Source: Pseudomonas poae
GTDB lineage: Bacteria; Pseudomonadota; Gammaproteobacteria; Pseudomonadales; Pseudomonadaceae
DNA: 64,000 nucleotides
Assembly: GCA_004000515.1 (NCBI GenBank)
Contig: CP034537.1
Coordinates: forward strand, 5,098,001 to 5,162,000
Reading direction: 5' to 3'
Below are positions 1-9,482 of this stretch, piece after piece. Position 1 is the first letter of the stretch; each line of letters opens with the position of its first letter. A program made the position numbers and the translations under genes. Below the pieces are notes generated by a model, which ran no database searches, was not told the origin of the DNA, and was given only the letters and a program-made list of their open reading frames with translations.

Positions 1-829
1 GGCGATCGACGCCAACGGCAACGTGGTTCCGGCAGTGACGCGCCTGACCCCGTCCGGCAGCAACCTGGCCAAGGCCCTCGGCGGCGATGACCTCAAGCCG
101 GAAAAATCGCGCAACCTCGGCCTGGGCCTCACCTGGCAACCGGCGCCGCGTACCAGCATCACCGCCGACGCGTACCTGATCGACATCGACGACCGCATCG
201 CGCTCACCAGCAATATCTACGACCGTGGCAACGGCGCCATCAACTCGATCCTCACCGCGCAAGGCGTGCCTTCGGGCACCTGGGTCAACTACTACACCAA
301 CGCTTTCGACACCCGCACCAAGGGCCTGGACATCGTCGCCGACCACACCACGCCGCTGGACGCCTGGGGCGATGTGCGCTGGAGCCTGGGTTTCAACTGG
401 AACAAAACCACGATTGAAGGCAGCCGCGACACCCCGGCTGCGCTGGCTAACTCGGGCGTGACCCTGGTGGGCCGCGACCGCGAAGGCGACCTCACCGATG
501 CCTCGCCCAAGACCAAATGGATTTTGGGGGCCAACTGGAAGGTCTCGGACCTAGCAGTGAACCTGCAAACCGCACGCTACGGCTCGGTCAAGACCCTGGC
601 GGTCAACCCCAGCGGCGACCGCGGCTTTGGCGCCAAATGGATCACCGACCTCGACGTCAGCTACACCTTCGTCGACAGCCTGACGGTGAGCATCGGCGGC
701 ACCAACATCTTCGACGTGCGCCCCGACAAGCACGCCGTCTACAGCAACCTGGGCCTGGCGGCCTACGGCAACCCGCCGTTCTACCCCGGCGGCGGCTACT
801 GGTACACCAAGCTGGCCTACGACTTCTGA
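1..829 (+). CDS. TonB-dependent outer-membrane receptor, C-terminal part (partial at window edge)
   Basis: This is the last ~275 residues of an outer-membrane beta-barrel receptor; the reading frame is open from base 2. The sequence shows alternating strand-like segments with many Tyr, Trp, Asn and Asp, a typical barrel stretch (LGFNWNKTTIEG), the late motif IGGTNIFDVRPDK, and a terminal aromatic residue (KLAYDF) as expected for BAM-inserted barrels. TonB receptors take up siderophores, metallophores or other large ligands across the outer membrane. A complete dipeptide-type ABC importer starts 45 bases later on the same strand, so receptor and importer probably form one uptake route. The plug domain lies outside the window, so the ligand cannot be judged. 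Confidence 0.9.
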   Translation, partial: AIDANGNVVPAVTRLTPSGSNLAKALGGDDLKPEKSRNLGLGLTWQPAPRTSITADAYLIDIDDRIALTSNIYDRGNGAINSILTAQGVPSGTWVNYYTNAFDTRTKGLDIVADHTTPLDAWGDVRWSLGFNWNKTTIEGSRDTPAALANSGVTLVGRDREGDLTDASPKTKWILGANWKVSDLAVNLQTARYGSVKTLAVNPSGDRGFGAKWITDLDVSYTFVDSLTVSIGGTNIFDVRPDKHAVYSNLGLAAYGNPPFYPGGGYWYTKLAYDF

Positions 830-873
830 TCCGAACCTCCCACGCATCCGAATCGCCATACGAGGGCAAACCA

Positions 874-2501
874 TTGAATACCTCCAACTTGATGAGCCGT
901 CTGCTGGCCCCTGCGCCCTGGCCTTGAGCCTGGCCGCGTGTTCTCCGGGTAACGACACCCAGGCGAACAAGACCTTGAACATCGCGTTCTTCGGCGACAA
1001 CACCATCCTGGTCAGCATCGACCCCTTCCAGGTCTATTGGCTGGAACACCGCGTGCTGCTGCGCAACGTCGCCGAGTCCCTGACCGACCAGGACCCGGAC
1101 ACCGGCAAGATCATTCCCTGGCTGGCCAAAAGCTGGGAAGTGAGTGACGACGCACTGACCTACACCTTTCACCTGCGTGAGGACGTGACGTTCAGCAATG
1201 GCGAGCGTTTCGATGCCAAGGCAGTAAAAACCGCGTTCGACAGTGACAAGGCCCTGGCCACCGAGTTGCCGGCGACCTTTGGTGCGACTTACCTGGCGGG
1301 CTATGACCACGCCGAAGTGGTCGACGATTTCACCGTCAAGCTGGTGCTCAACAAGCCTAACGCCGGCTTCCTGCAAGCCACTTCCACGACCAACTTGTCG
1401 ATCCTCGCACCGGCGTCCTACGCCCTCACCGTCAAGGAGCGTTCGCTGGGCAAGATCATCGGTACCGGCCCGTTCGTACTGGCGAGCTACACCCCGGAAG
1501 TCGGTGCGCACCTAACCAAGCGCAAAGGCTACGCCTGGGCGTCGGCGAATATGAAAAACCAGGGCGAAGCGCATCTGGATGCCGTAGACGTCACCTACAT
1601 CCCCGAAGAGAGCGTGCGCAACGGCCTGTTCCTGCAAGGCAAGGCCGACATCCTGTGGCCACGCAACCCGTTCTCGGAAGTTGACTTGAAGCTCTTCCAG
1701 TCCAAGGGTGCGACCATCCAGAGCCGCTCGCTGCCGGGCCCATCGCTGAACCTGTTCCCCAATACGCGTGGTGAGCGTGTGCTGGCCGACCAAAACGTGC
1801 GCTTGGCCGTGCAGAAATCCATCGACCGCAAGAGCTACGCCAGCACCGTGTACAACGCCGAGTTCCCGGTGGTGCAAGGTGTGTTCGATGTGACCACACC
1901 CTACTTCAAAAGCCAGGCGGACAAGCTTGCCTACGACCCCGCAGGTGCCGAGCAATTGCTCGAACAAGCGGGCTGGGCCAAGGGCGCAGACGGCTACCGG
2001 CAGAAAAACGGCAAGCGCCTGAGCCTGAGCTACAACATCAGCCCGGCGGAAACTGCCGGCGACGTGCTGATCCAGGACCAACTGCGCAAAGTCGGCATCG
2101 AGTTGAAACTCAGCGTGGTGAACCGTGCCGAATGGGTGGCCAACAACTCCGCCGGTAACTACGACCTGACCATCAACTACATGACCCGCGCCGACCCGAT
2201 CATTCTGCAAACCATCCTCGACCCACGCAGCGCCAACAGCTCCACCGTCGCGACCAATACCTACACGCCTGCTGTGCTGGACAAAGCCAAGGCCTTGTTC
2301 GATGCCGGCATCACCGCCACCCAAAGCCCGCAACGCGCAGCCGCGTATGGCGACCTGCAAGACCTGCTGATCGATGAAAGCTCGGCGTTCCCGATCTACG
2401 AGCGCGTGTGGCAGGCGGCAACCTCGGCCAAAGTGAAGAACTTCCGCTGGACCGCCGAAGGCTTCGCGCTGCTGGGTGATATTGAGATCGGCACGCCATG
2501 A
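874..2501 (+). CDS. ABC transporter substrate-binding lipoprotein, SBP_bac_5 (peptide/nickel/opine) family; one frameshift in the signal peptide
   Basis: Extracytoplasmic ligand-binding protein of a DppA/OppA/NikA-type importer, about 540 residues. I start it at TTG 874, which has GAGG eight bases upstream; ATG 892 is the alternative. The signal peptide is broken near 913-917: one added base joins MSRLLAPA to ALSLAAC, giving a lipobox with Cys, so the protein is a predicted lipoprotein. The body has the family layout, including a YTFHLREDVTF stretch, KPNAGFL, a GTGPF motif and a long C-terminal lobe. Its stop overlaps the next permease start (2498). Ligand unknown; the neighbouring TonB receptor favours a metallophore or small peptide. 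Confidence 0.88.
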
Positions 2502-3448
2502 GCCGCTATGTGATCGGTCGTGTCGGGCAAGCGCTTGTGGTGTTGTGGGGTGCCTACAGCATCACCTACTTCATCTTGTACCTGCTGCCGGGTGACACGC
2601 TGTCGCTGATGCTCAGCGCTTCGGGCATGGAAGCCGACTCGCTGTCGGTGGAAGACCTGGCCAAAGCGCGCGCCTATTACGGCTTGGACAAAGGCGTGTT
2701 CGAACAATATTTCGACCTGCTGTGGGGCGCGTTGCGGGGTGACTTCGGCCAGTCGCTTTCGCTGAATCGCCCGGTGGCCGAGCTGCTGGTGGAGCGGCTG
2801 CCGCAAACCCTGTCACTGGCGGGCTTGGCCATTGTGCTGTCACTGCTGGGCGGTATCGGCCTGGCTTATCTGACCGCCTATATCCGCTGGCAACCTTTGA
2901 AAAAGCGTTGACCCGCCTGCCCTCCCTGGGTTTTTTCGGTGCCGGTATTCTGGATGGGGTTGCTGCTGATCCAGGTGTTCGCCTTTGGCCTGGGTTGGTT
3001 TCCGGCGACCGGCAGCAAGGGCTTTGAAAGCCTGATCCTGCCGGCGGTGACCCTGGCCATTCCAAGTGTAGCGGTGTACGCCCAGGTGCTGCAACGCAGT
3101 TTCCAGGGCGTATGGAAGGAGTCCTATATCGCCACCGCCTATGCCAAGGGCCTCAGCCGTGGCCAGGTGCAGGCGCGGCACGGGTTCAAGAACGCTGCGC
3201 TGCCGATCCTCACCCTGATCGGCTTGCAGGTGGGCAACACGGTGTCCGGGGCGGTGTTGGTGGAAACCATCTTCGCCCGCTCCGGTATTGGCCGGCTTGC
3301 CCAAGAAGCGGTGCTGCGCCAGGACATTCCGGTGGTGCTGGCCATTGTCGCCGTGTCGGCGGCGGCGTTTGTACTGGTGAACCTGCTGGTCGACCTGCTC
3401 TACCCCTGGTTCGACCCGCGTATTTCCCACACGCCAAAGGTGTCGTAG
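2498..3448 (+). CDS. ABC transporter permease, DppB/OppB family; two compensating frameshifts
   Basis: Inner-membrane permease of the same importer. The N-terminus has the DppB signature (a transmembrane segment around YFILYLLPGD), the middle has FWMGLLLIQVFA, and the C-terminus has the EAA-type loop (ATAYAKGLSRGQV) and NLLVDLLYPWFDPR. The frame breaks at about 2906 (a base missing in AAGCG-TTG) and returns at about 2935, where a run of six T reads correctly as five T (LGFSVPVFW). The two shifts cancel, so the gene is almost certainly intact in the organism. It overlaps the substrate-binding gene by 4 bases and is followed 3 bases later by the second permease. Confidence 0.87.
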
Positions 3449-3451
3449 ATC

Positions 3452-4349
3452 ATGACCATCCTCCAGCAAAACCTGCACGGCAAAGCCATCCCCGCCAGCC
3501 ATCCATTATGGCGTCGCCGCAGCCGCCTGCAGCGCGCGTCAGCCGTGTTGCTGCCGCTGCTGCGACGGCCCGGTTTCAGCCTGGCCCTGTTGCTGGTGTT
3601 ATTCGCGCTGGCCTCAGCCGTGGCACCGCACCTGCTGACGGGCTTCGACCCTTACGCCACCTCCCCCGTCGACAAGCTGCGCGCACCCAACCTTACGCAT
3701 TGGTTCGGCACCGATGAGCTGGGCCGCGACCTGTTCACACGGGTAGTCTACGGCGCCAGCCTGTCAATGCTCGCGGCCTCGCTGGCGGTGGGGATTGCCT
3801 TGGTGGGCGGGCTGGGGCTGGGCATTTTGTCGGGGTTTGCTGGTGGGCGTATCGACTCAGTGATCATGCGCTTTGTCGATGTGCTGCTGGCGTTGCCCGG
3901 CGTGCTGCTGGCCTTGGCGATTGTCACCGCCATCGGTTTCGGTACGGTGCCGGTGGCCATCGCGGTGGGCGTCGGCATCATTCCGGGATTTGCCCGCACC
4001 ACCCGCGCCGAGGTGCTGCGGGTCAAGACCTTGCCCTATGTGGAAGCCGCGCGCCTGGGAGGCGCGAGTTGGGGACGTACCTTGCTGCTGCACATCCTGC
4101 CGAACGCCTGGGGCCCGGTGGCGGTGTTGGCGACACTGGATTTCGGCGCCGCGATTCTTGCGACGGCGGGCTGAGCTTTCTCGGCTTTGGCGCTGTGCCC
4201 CGGCCGCCGAATGGGGCACCTTGATCGCCAACGGCCGCCACTTCCTGATCACCGCGCCTTGGGTGTCGCTGCTGCCGGGCTTGTTCCTGGTGGCCGTGGT
4301 GTTCAGCCTCAACCATATCGCCCGTACCTTCGAGGAGAACCCGCGATGA
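3452..4349 (+). CDS. ABC transporter permease, DppC/OppC family; two frameshifts near the C-terminus
   Basis: Second membrane subunit of the importer. It shows the DppC pattern: an N-terminal membrane segment, the HWFGTDELGRDLFTRVVYGA signature, several hydrophobic helices, and the EAA loop (YVEAARLGGASWGRT). The frame breaks at about 4171, after ILATAG, and again at about 4200; repaired, it reads AGLSFLGFG, then VPPAAEWGT, and ends HIARTFEENPR. Its TGA overlaps the ATG of the ATPase gene (ATGA, 4346-4349), so the two are probably translationally coupled. DppC partners with DppB to form the channel. Confidence 0.87.
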
Positions 4350-5965
4350 ACGCTTTAGTGGATGTTCGCCAACTCAGTGTCAGCTACCGCACCAACGGGC
4401 AGGTCAATCACGCGGTACGCGCGTTGTCGTTTGCCATCGCCAGAGGTGAAACGGTGGCGATTGTCGGCGAGTCCGGCTCGGGTAAATCCACCCTGGCCAA
4501 CGCGATTCTCGGCTTGCTGCCGGACACGGCGCAGATCAGCGCCGGCCAGTTGTGGGTGGACGGCAACGACCTGACCCACGCCAACGAACGCCAGAAGCGT
4601 GCACTGCGCGGCCGTACCGTGGGCCTGGTGCCGCAGGACCCGATGGTCAGCCTTAACCCGACGCTGCGCGTCGGCCAGCAAATCGCCGAGGCGCTGATCC
4701 TGGCTAAGGGCAAGCGCTACCCTGCCGTCGATGCCGACATTGTCGAACTGCTGCAACAGGTGGGCATCGACAAACCCGTATTGCGCGCTCGCCAGTATCC
4801 CCATGAGCTGTCCGGCGGCATGCGCCAACGCGTGTTGATCGCCATCGCATTGGCCGGCAACCCACGGCTGATCATCGCCGACGAGCCCACCAGCGCCCTC
4901 GACGTGACGGTGCAGCGCAAGATCCTCGATCACCTGCAGCGCCTGGTCAGCGAGCGTGGCATTTCGCTGCTGATCATCACCCACGATTTGGGCGTGGCCA
5001 CCGATCGCGCCGACCGCATCCTGGTGATGCAACATGGCGAGTTGGTGGAACAAGGCCCGCCCCGCCAGATCCTTAATGCGCCGCAACATGACTACACCCG
5101 TGCGTTGATTGCCGCCGCCCCGGCGTTCGCCAAGCGCCGCGAACCGTTGATTCGCATCGACCCGATGGAAGAACCGATCCTGAGCCTGAAAAACGTCGGC
5201 AAGACGTTCGCCCTGCCCAAGGCCAAGGGTGAAGACAACACGTTCGTGGCCCTGGAAAACCTGAATTTCGAGGTATACCCCGGCCAGACGCTGGCGATTG
5301 TCGGTGAGTCCGGCTCAGGCAAAAGCACCGCGCTGCGCATCGCCCTCGGCCTGGAAAAACCTACCCAGGGCCAGGTCTGGTTCGAACAGCAAGACGTCAC
5401 CCACCTGAGCTGGCGCGACTTCCGCCCGCTGCGCCAGCGCCTGCAATTGGTGCAGCAAAACCCTTTCGCCGCGCTCGACCCGCGTTTTACCGTGTTCGAA
5501 AGCATTGTCGAACCGCTGGTCTCGTTCGGCCTGCTCAAGGGCCCGGCCCTGGAACACGCCGCGCGGGAGTTGATCAACCGTGTGCATTTACCGGTGAGTT
5601 TCCTCGATCGTTTGCCACGCGAGTTGTCCGGCGGCCAATGCCAACGGGTGGCCATCGCCCGCGCCTTGGCGCTGAAGCCAGACCTGTTGCTGTTGGATGA
5701 ACCGGTCAGCGCACTGGATGTGTCGGTACAAGCGCACATCCTCGACCTGCTGGAAGAGCTGCAACGGGACATGGGCATTGCGTATGTGCTGGTGTCCCAT
5801 GACCTGTCGGTGGTGGCCAACTTTGCCCATGAGGTGCTGGTACTGCGCAATGGCAAGGTGGTGGAACAGGGCACGGTGGAACGTATCTTCAACCACCCGG
5901 CCAGCGACTACACCCGCGAGTTGATTGCGGCTATCCCTGGCCAGCAAGCCACCGCCGCTGCCTGA
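4346..5965 (+). CDS. ABC transporter ATP-binding protein with two fused nucleotide-binding domains (DppD-DppF type)
   Basis: A 539-residue cytoplasmic ATPase that carries both halves usually split between DppD and DppF. Each half has Walker A (GESGSGKST, residues ~45 and ~320), a signature motif (LSGGMRQRV and LSGGQCQRV), Walker B (LIIADEP and LLLLDEP) and a switch His (ITHDL and VSHDL). The start at 4346 is set by the ATGA overlap with the permease. The linker near 5165 begins the second domain (EPILSLKNVGKTF). Unlike its neighbours it has no frameshift. It completes a four-gene importer operon from 874 to 5965; the fused ATPase is common in peptide, opine and glutathione importers. Confidence 0.95.
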   Translation: MNALVDVRQLSVSYRTNGQVNHAVRALSFAIARGETVAIVGESGSGKSTLANAILGLLPDTAQISAGQLWVDGNDLTHANERQKRALRGRTVGLVPQDPMVSLNPTLRVGQQIAEALILAKGKRYPAVDADIVELLQQVGIDKPVLRARQYPHELSGGMRQRVLIAIALAGNPRLIIADEPTSALDVTVQRKILDHLQRLVSERGISLLIITHDLGVATDRADRILVMQHGELVEQGPPRQILNAPQHDYTRALIAAAPAFAKRREPLIRIDPMEEPILSLKNVGKTFALPKAKGEDNTFVALENLNFEVYPGQTLAIVGESGSGKSTALRIALGLEKPTQGQVWFEQQDVTHLSWRDFRPLRQRLQLVQQNPFAALDPRFTVFESIVEPLVSFGLLKGPALEHAARELINRVHLPVSFLDRLPRELSGGQCQRVAIARALALKPDLLLLDEPVSALDVSVQAHILDLLEELQRDMGIAYVLVSHDLSVVANFAHEVLVLRNGKVVEQGTVERIFNHPASDYTRELIAAIPGQQATAAA

Positions 5966-5983
5966 GGTGATCAGATTCAATGG

Positions 5984-6050
5984 GCTTGCTCGCGAAAGCG
6001 ATGTGTCAGCCGATGAATATTTAGCTGACTCACCGCCTTCGCGAGCAAGC
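5984..6050. repeat. REP-like inverted repeat between convergent genes
   Basis: Two perfect 13-base arms, GCTTGCTCGCGAA (5984-5996) and TTCGCGAGCAAGC (6038-6050), enclose 41 bases; GCTCCCACATTTG follows. This combination is typical of the abundant extragenic palindromes of P. fluorescens-type genomes. It sits between the importer operon (ends 5965) and the minus-strand operon (ends 6073), where it could also end transcription from both sides. Confidence 0.8.
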
Positions 6051-6072
6051 GCGCTCCCACATTTGAACCGAA

Positions 6073-6888
6073 TCAGGCATTACAGGTGTATTCACGCCAG
6101 CTTCTGGCGCTGTCGCGTACCTGGGCGTCCAACGCCAACATATCCTCTTCACTGACGGGGGATTGCCCCGGCAACAGTTGGGGCAACACCAACTCGATAG
6201 ACACATCACCTGCAAACCCGTTGGCCATCAACGCCTGGTGCTGGGCCTGGAAATCAATATGGCCGCTGCCTATGCCCCCGCGTCCCGAATCCGAGATGTG
6301 GTAGATCGCCGTCAAACCTGCGTGGTCGCGCAAGGTTTGCAGCGGGTCGGGTTCATTGATGTTCATGTGGAAGCTGTCCAGCACCATGCGCAGGTTCCCG
6401 CCGCCCACCTCACGGATCAGCGCCCGGCATTGGGCCGCCGTGTTGATCAGCGGCAGTTCGAAGTGGTTGCAGGGCTCGTACAGCGTCGGCACACCGCGTG
6501 CTCGCGCATAGGCGTCAATCGCCTTGCAGCACGCCAGCAACCGCGCACGCGCCGAGGCTGTGTCGGGGCAATTGCGCGTCCACAGTGACAGGCCTTGCAG
6601 CGTGACCGGGACATTGCCCAGCGCGGCGGCAAAATCCACCACCTTGCGGTAGTACGCCAGGGCGTCTTCAGGCGTGGCCTGGGCTGGGTCCTGCGGCCCA
6701 CCGTTGATCGGGTCGACCGCCAGGATAGCGATGCCTGCCTGCCGTGCCTGTTCGCGCAGGTTCACCGGGCAGACGTCGCGGTGGTCGCCGGAATACTGGA
6801 TCGCGTCCAGCCCCAACGCCACTGCTTTGGCCAGCACCTGCTCCGGTGCTGTGATGCCGAGGGTCCAGGTGACAACAGCTATCTTCAT
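6073..6888 (-). CDS. Sugar phosphate isomerase/epimerase-like TIM-barrel protein (AP_endonuc_2 fold)
   Basis: A 271-residue cytoplasmic protein of the xylose-isomerase-like TIM-barrel superfamily. It opens with MKIAVVTWTLGI and has barrel-strand motifs with likely metal ligands: LYEPCNHFEL (Glu/His), MVLDSFHMNINE (Asp/His), IYHISDSGRGG (His) and VSIELVLPQ (Glu), the usual spacing for a divalent-metal isomerase or lyase. It is intact and is the last gene of the minus-strand operon, 10 bases after the unknown protein. Family members isomerise ketoses, act on inosose, or cleave 3-keto-glycosides. With a GMC oxidoreductase in the operon, action on a keto-sugar is plausible, but the substrate is not shown. 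Confidence 0.82.
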   Translation of the reverse strand: MKIAVVTWTLGITAPEQVLAKAVALGLDAIQYSGDHRDVCPVNLREQARQAGIAILAVDPINGGPQDPAQATPEDALAYYRKVVDFAAALGNVPVTLQGLSLWTRNCPDTASARARLLACCKAIDAYARARGVPTLYEPCNHFELPLINTAAQCRALIREVGGGNLRMVLDSFHMNINEPDPLQTLRDHAGLTAIYHISDSGRGGIGSGHIDFQAQHQALMANGFAGDVSIELVLPQLLPGQSPVSEEDMLALDAQVRDSARSWREYTCNA

Positions 6889-6897
6889 GGCGCGCCC

Positions 6898-7598
6898 TCA
6901 GGCCTTGGGATGAAATTCAATGGCCAGCCAGATCGCGTCCGAATCGGACCAATAGCGGTGCCAGGGGTACGTCGGGTTGCCCGCATTATCGACATGCACA
7001 AAGGGGTCATGGGTATAACCCGGCGCCATGCTGATCTGCTTGTAAAGGGTGTTTTCATCGCGCGCCAGGAATTTCTGGATACGCCCCGAACCGTGGATCT
7101 GGGTGTGGATTTCCAGGAACGGATGCTCGTTGTGCAGGTAGCAATCGGTGTTGGTCGGCGCCCACCACAGGTTCAGGCGGATGCCGTATTCGCGCAGGTC
7201 CAACGCCTCTGCCCGCTGGTTGGCGAATGCATACGGGTCCAGGCGCACAGCGCCAATTTCGTCGTAGCGCGAGATGTACAGCGGCGTGGTGCGGGGAACT
7301 TGGCGAAGCGGTTGCCGAACCAGTCCCACTCACCGAGCACGATACCGCCTAGGTCAACCTCGCTGCGCACGCGAAACACCGCAACACGGTTGGCACTGGC
7401 AATCACCGCATTGAACAGTACGGTGGATTTCCAGCCAGGCACCACAGTGGGCACAGGGCCGCCGATGTGCATCGGGGCATAGTCGAGGTTGACTGCTACG
7501 CCCCCCTCCACCTTGAAGTCTTTAACGTTTTCGACCAGGTAACACGCTACAAACTGGTCGTTGAATTGCAGCTCACGCTGCTGATTGATTTTTGTCAT
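6898..7598 (-). CDS. Conserved protein of unknown function with a C-terminal His/Glu cluster; one frameshift
   Basis: I do not recognise this gene. Repaired at about 7292 (a missing C in a C run; the product then reads FAKFPRTTPLYISRYDE), it encodes about 233 residues starting MTKINQQREL at 7598, with no signal peptide or membrane segment. The N-terminal half is strand-rich. The C-terminal half contains HNEHPFLEIHTQIHG, a cluster of four His and two Glu that could bind a metal in a cupin-like barrel. It lies 70 bases after the ThDP-enzyme gene and 10 bases before the isomerase-like gene, so it probably belongs to the same pathway. An accessory subunit of a lyase is one possibility. Confidence 0.7.
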
Positions 7599-7667
7599 TT
7601 GTCAGGCCTATGGCAGTGCATGAAGGCCTGCGTTCGTCCCTGAACACAGGCGATTCGATCGCGGGAA

Positions 7668-9482
7668 TCAGAAGCCGCGGTTCTTCACGTACTCATCGCG
7701 GTACTCGCCGAGGTAGTCCGGCACGGTGATGTCCCACCAGCCGGTCGGGTGCATGTTGCTCCACGGCCGCTCAATGGAGCACATCGCCTCGATCACGTAC
7801 GGACGGTTGGACGCCAGTGCCCGGTCCACGGCGGCGCCGATCTGCAGCGGGTCGGTCACACGCTCGGCAGCAGCCCCCAGCGACTTGGCGAAGTCGGCGA
7901 TATTGGCCTCCCACGACGCGCCATCCGGGGTGCGGAAGTCGGTGATGATTTCGCGGTCTTCACCGAACATGTTCAGTTGCAGGTTACGGATCGCGCCCCA
8001 GCCGCCGTTGTTGATGATCAGGAAAATCGCCGGAACGCCCATCATCACCGCTGTCGCCAGTTCCTGGCCGGTTTGCAGGAACGCACCGTCACCGCAAATG
8101 GCAACCACCGGCTGGTTTGGCGCGCCCATTTTGGCGCCGATGGCGGCCGGCAGTGCGAAGCCGATACCGGAGAAACCGCCCGGCGTGATGTGCTGTTTAG
8201 GCCCGTACACCGGAAATTCGTTGAACACCTGGTTTTGCGGGTTACTCGAGTCGGTGACCACGATGGTGTTGCGCGGCAGGATCTTGCGGGCTTCGAACAA
8301 CACCTGGGAAACCGTCATCGGCGACTGGTTGCAGGTGCGCAGCGGCGCCAGGTGCTCTTCCCACTTGGCCTTGAGGTGCTGCAAGCGCTGGAACATCGGC
8401 GAGGTGCTGTAGTCCCGCGCTGGGCAACTGTTGCGCAGTGCCGCCAGCAGGTCCTGCAGGATCGGCCCGGCATCGCCGACGATGCCCACTTCCACCGGGT
8501 AGTTCTTACCCAGTTCGAAGCCATCGATATCGATCTGGATCAGCTTGGTCTTGTTCGGAATGTCGAAGGTCACGCCAGGACGATACGAAGACGTGATGCG
8601 GTCGCTGAAACGGCAACCGATGGCCAGGATCACGTCAGCTTCGCGGGTCATCGCGTTGCCCGGAATCGAGCCCAGGTCACCGCACGGCCAGGCGTACAAC
8701 GGATGATCTTCGGGGATCGAGCCCTTGCCCATGAACGAGGTGGTCACGGCTGCGCCCACATGCTCGGCGATGGCCACCAGGTCGTCGCTGGCGTTGGCCG
8801 CGATCACCCCGCCACCGGCCATGATCACCGGGCGCTCTGCTGACAATAGCAACTGCACGGCACGGGCAATGTCTGCTGGGTCGCCGTGCAGTCGGCCGTG
8901 GCCGCGATGGGTTTGCGGCGAAGGCAGCTCGATCTCGGCGCATTCGGCTTGCAGGTCTTGCGGCAGGTTGATCAGCGTCGGGCCGCGACGGCCCTCAAGC
9001 ATCACGTTGAACGCCTGGGTCATCACGCCCGGCAATTGGGCCACGGTACCCGGCTGCCACCAGCGCTTGACCACCGGTTCGGCCATGCGCGGGAAGTTGT
9101 CGCCGTGGGGGCGATCCAGTTCCTGCAACACGCCTTTGCCGAGCATGTAGGTGTGTACGCCGCCGCTGATCACCAGTTGCGGCAACGAGTCGGCGAACGC
9201 GGTCGCGATCCCGGTCAAGGTGTTGGTGGCACCCGGGCCGATGGACGCGCACACCGCTGCGATCTGTCCGCTGGCGCGGTAGAAACCGTCGGCCATGTGC
9301 GAGGCGCCTTGCTCATGCATCGCAGGCACCAGGGTGATCTCCGACTTGCGATCAACAAAGGCGTCCAGCAGCGCGGTGTTGCCGTGCCCGGGAATGCCAA
9401 ACACGTACGGCACTTTTTCGCGGATGAGGTACTCGACCACGATCTGCCCGCCGGTCATTTTTGTTTTTTTTGTATCAGTCAT
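7668..9482 (-). CDS. Thiamine-diphosphate-dependent enzyme, acetolactate-synthase-like (IlvB superfamily)
   Basis: A 604-residue ThDP enzyme with all three domains: an N-terminal Pyr domain with the catalytic Glu (PAMHEQGASHMADGF), a central domain (RPVIMAGGGV), and a C-terminal PP domain with GDGAF followed by INNGGW, the Mg-ThDP motif. The start at 9482 has AGGAG seven bases upstream; this site lies inside the end of the GMC gene, so the two are likely coupled. Related enzymes carry out decarboxylation, carboligation or C-C bond hydrolysis. No small regulatory subunit is nearby and the context is catabolic, so I do not call it a biosynthetic acetolactate synthase. Intact. Confidence 0.88.
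   Translation of the reverse strand: MTDTKKTKMTGGQIVVEYLIREKVPYVFGIPGHGNTALLDAFVDRKSEITLVPAMHEQGASHMADGFYRASGQIAAVCASIGPGATNTLTGIATAFADSLPQLVISGGVHTYMLGKGVLQELDRPHGDNFPRMAEPVVKRWWQPGTVAQLPGVMTQAFNVMLEGRRGPTLINLPQDLQAECAEIELPSPQTHRGHGRLHGDPADIARAVQLLLSAERPVIMAGGGVIAANASDDLVAIAEHVGAAVTTSFMGKGSIPEDHPLYAWPCGDLGSIPGNAMTREADVILAIGCRFSDRITSSYRPGVTFDIPNKTKLIQIDIDGFELGKNYPVEVGIVGDAGPILQDLLAALRNSCPARDYSTSPMFQRLQHLKAKWEEHLAPLRTCNQSPMTVSQVLFEARKILPRNTIVVTDSSNPQNQVFNEFPVYGPKQHITPGGFSGIGFALPAAIGAKMGAPNQPVVAICGDGAFLQTGQELATAVMMGVPAIFLIINNGGWGAIRNLQLNMFGEDREIITDFRTPDGASWEANIADFAKSLGAAAERVTDPLQIGAAVDRALASNRPYVIEAMCSIERPWSNMHPTGWWDITVPDYLGEYRDEYVKNRGF

Noticed and set aside
2900..2945. Two separate short permease genes instead of one DppB
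   Set aside because: The pieces are two halves of one DppB protein and the two shifts cancel exactly.
7749..8843. Long plus-strand ORF (364 residues) opposite the ThDP enzyme gene
   Set aside because: It is a shadow of the real minus-strand gene: Arg/His-rich composition typical of antisense frames in high-GC DNA, no ribosome site, no family resemblance.
7668..9482. Biosynthetic acetolactate synthase (IlvB)
   Set aside because: No ilvN next to it and the context is a catabolic operon; the family is broad, so only the ThDP-enzyme level is supported.
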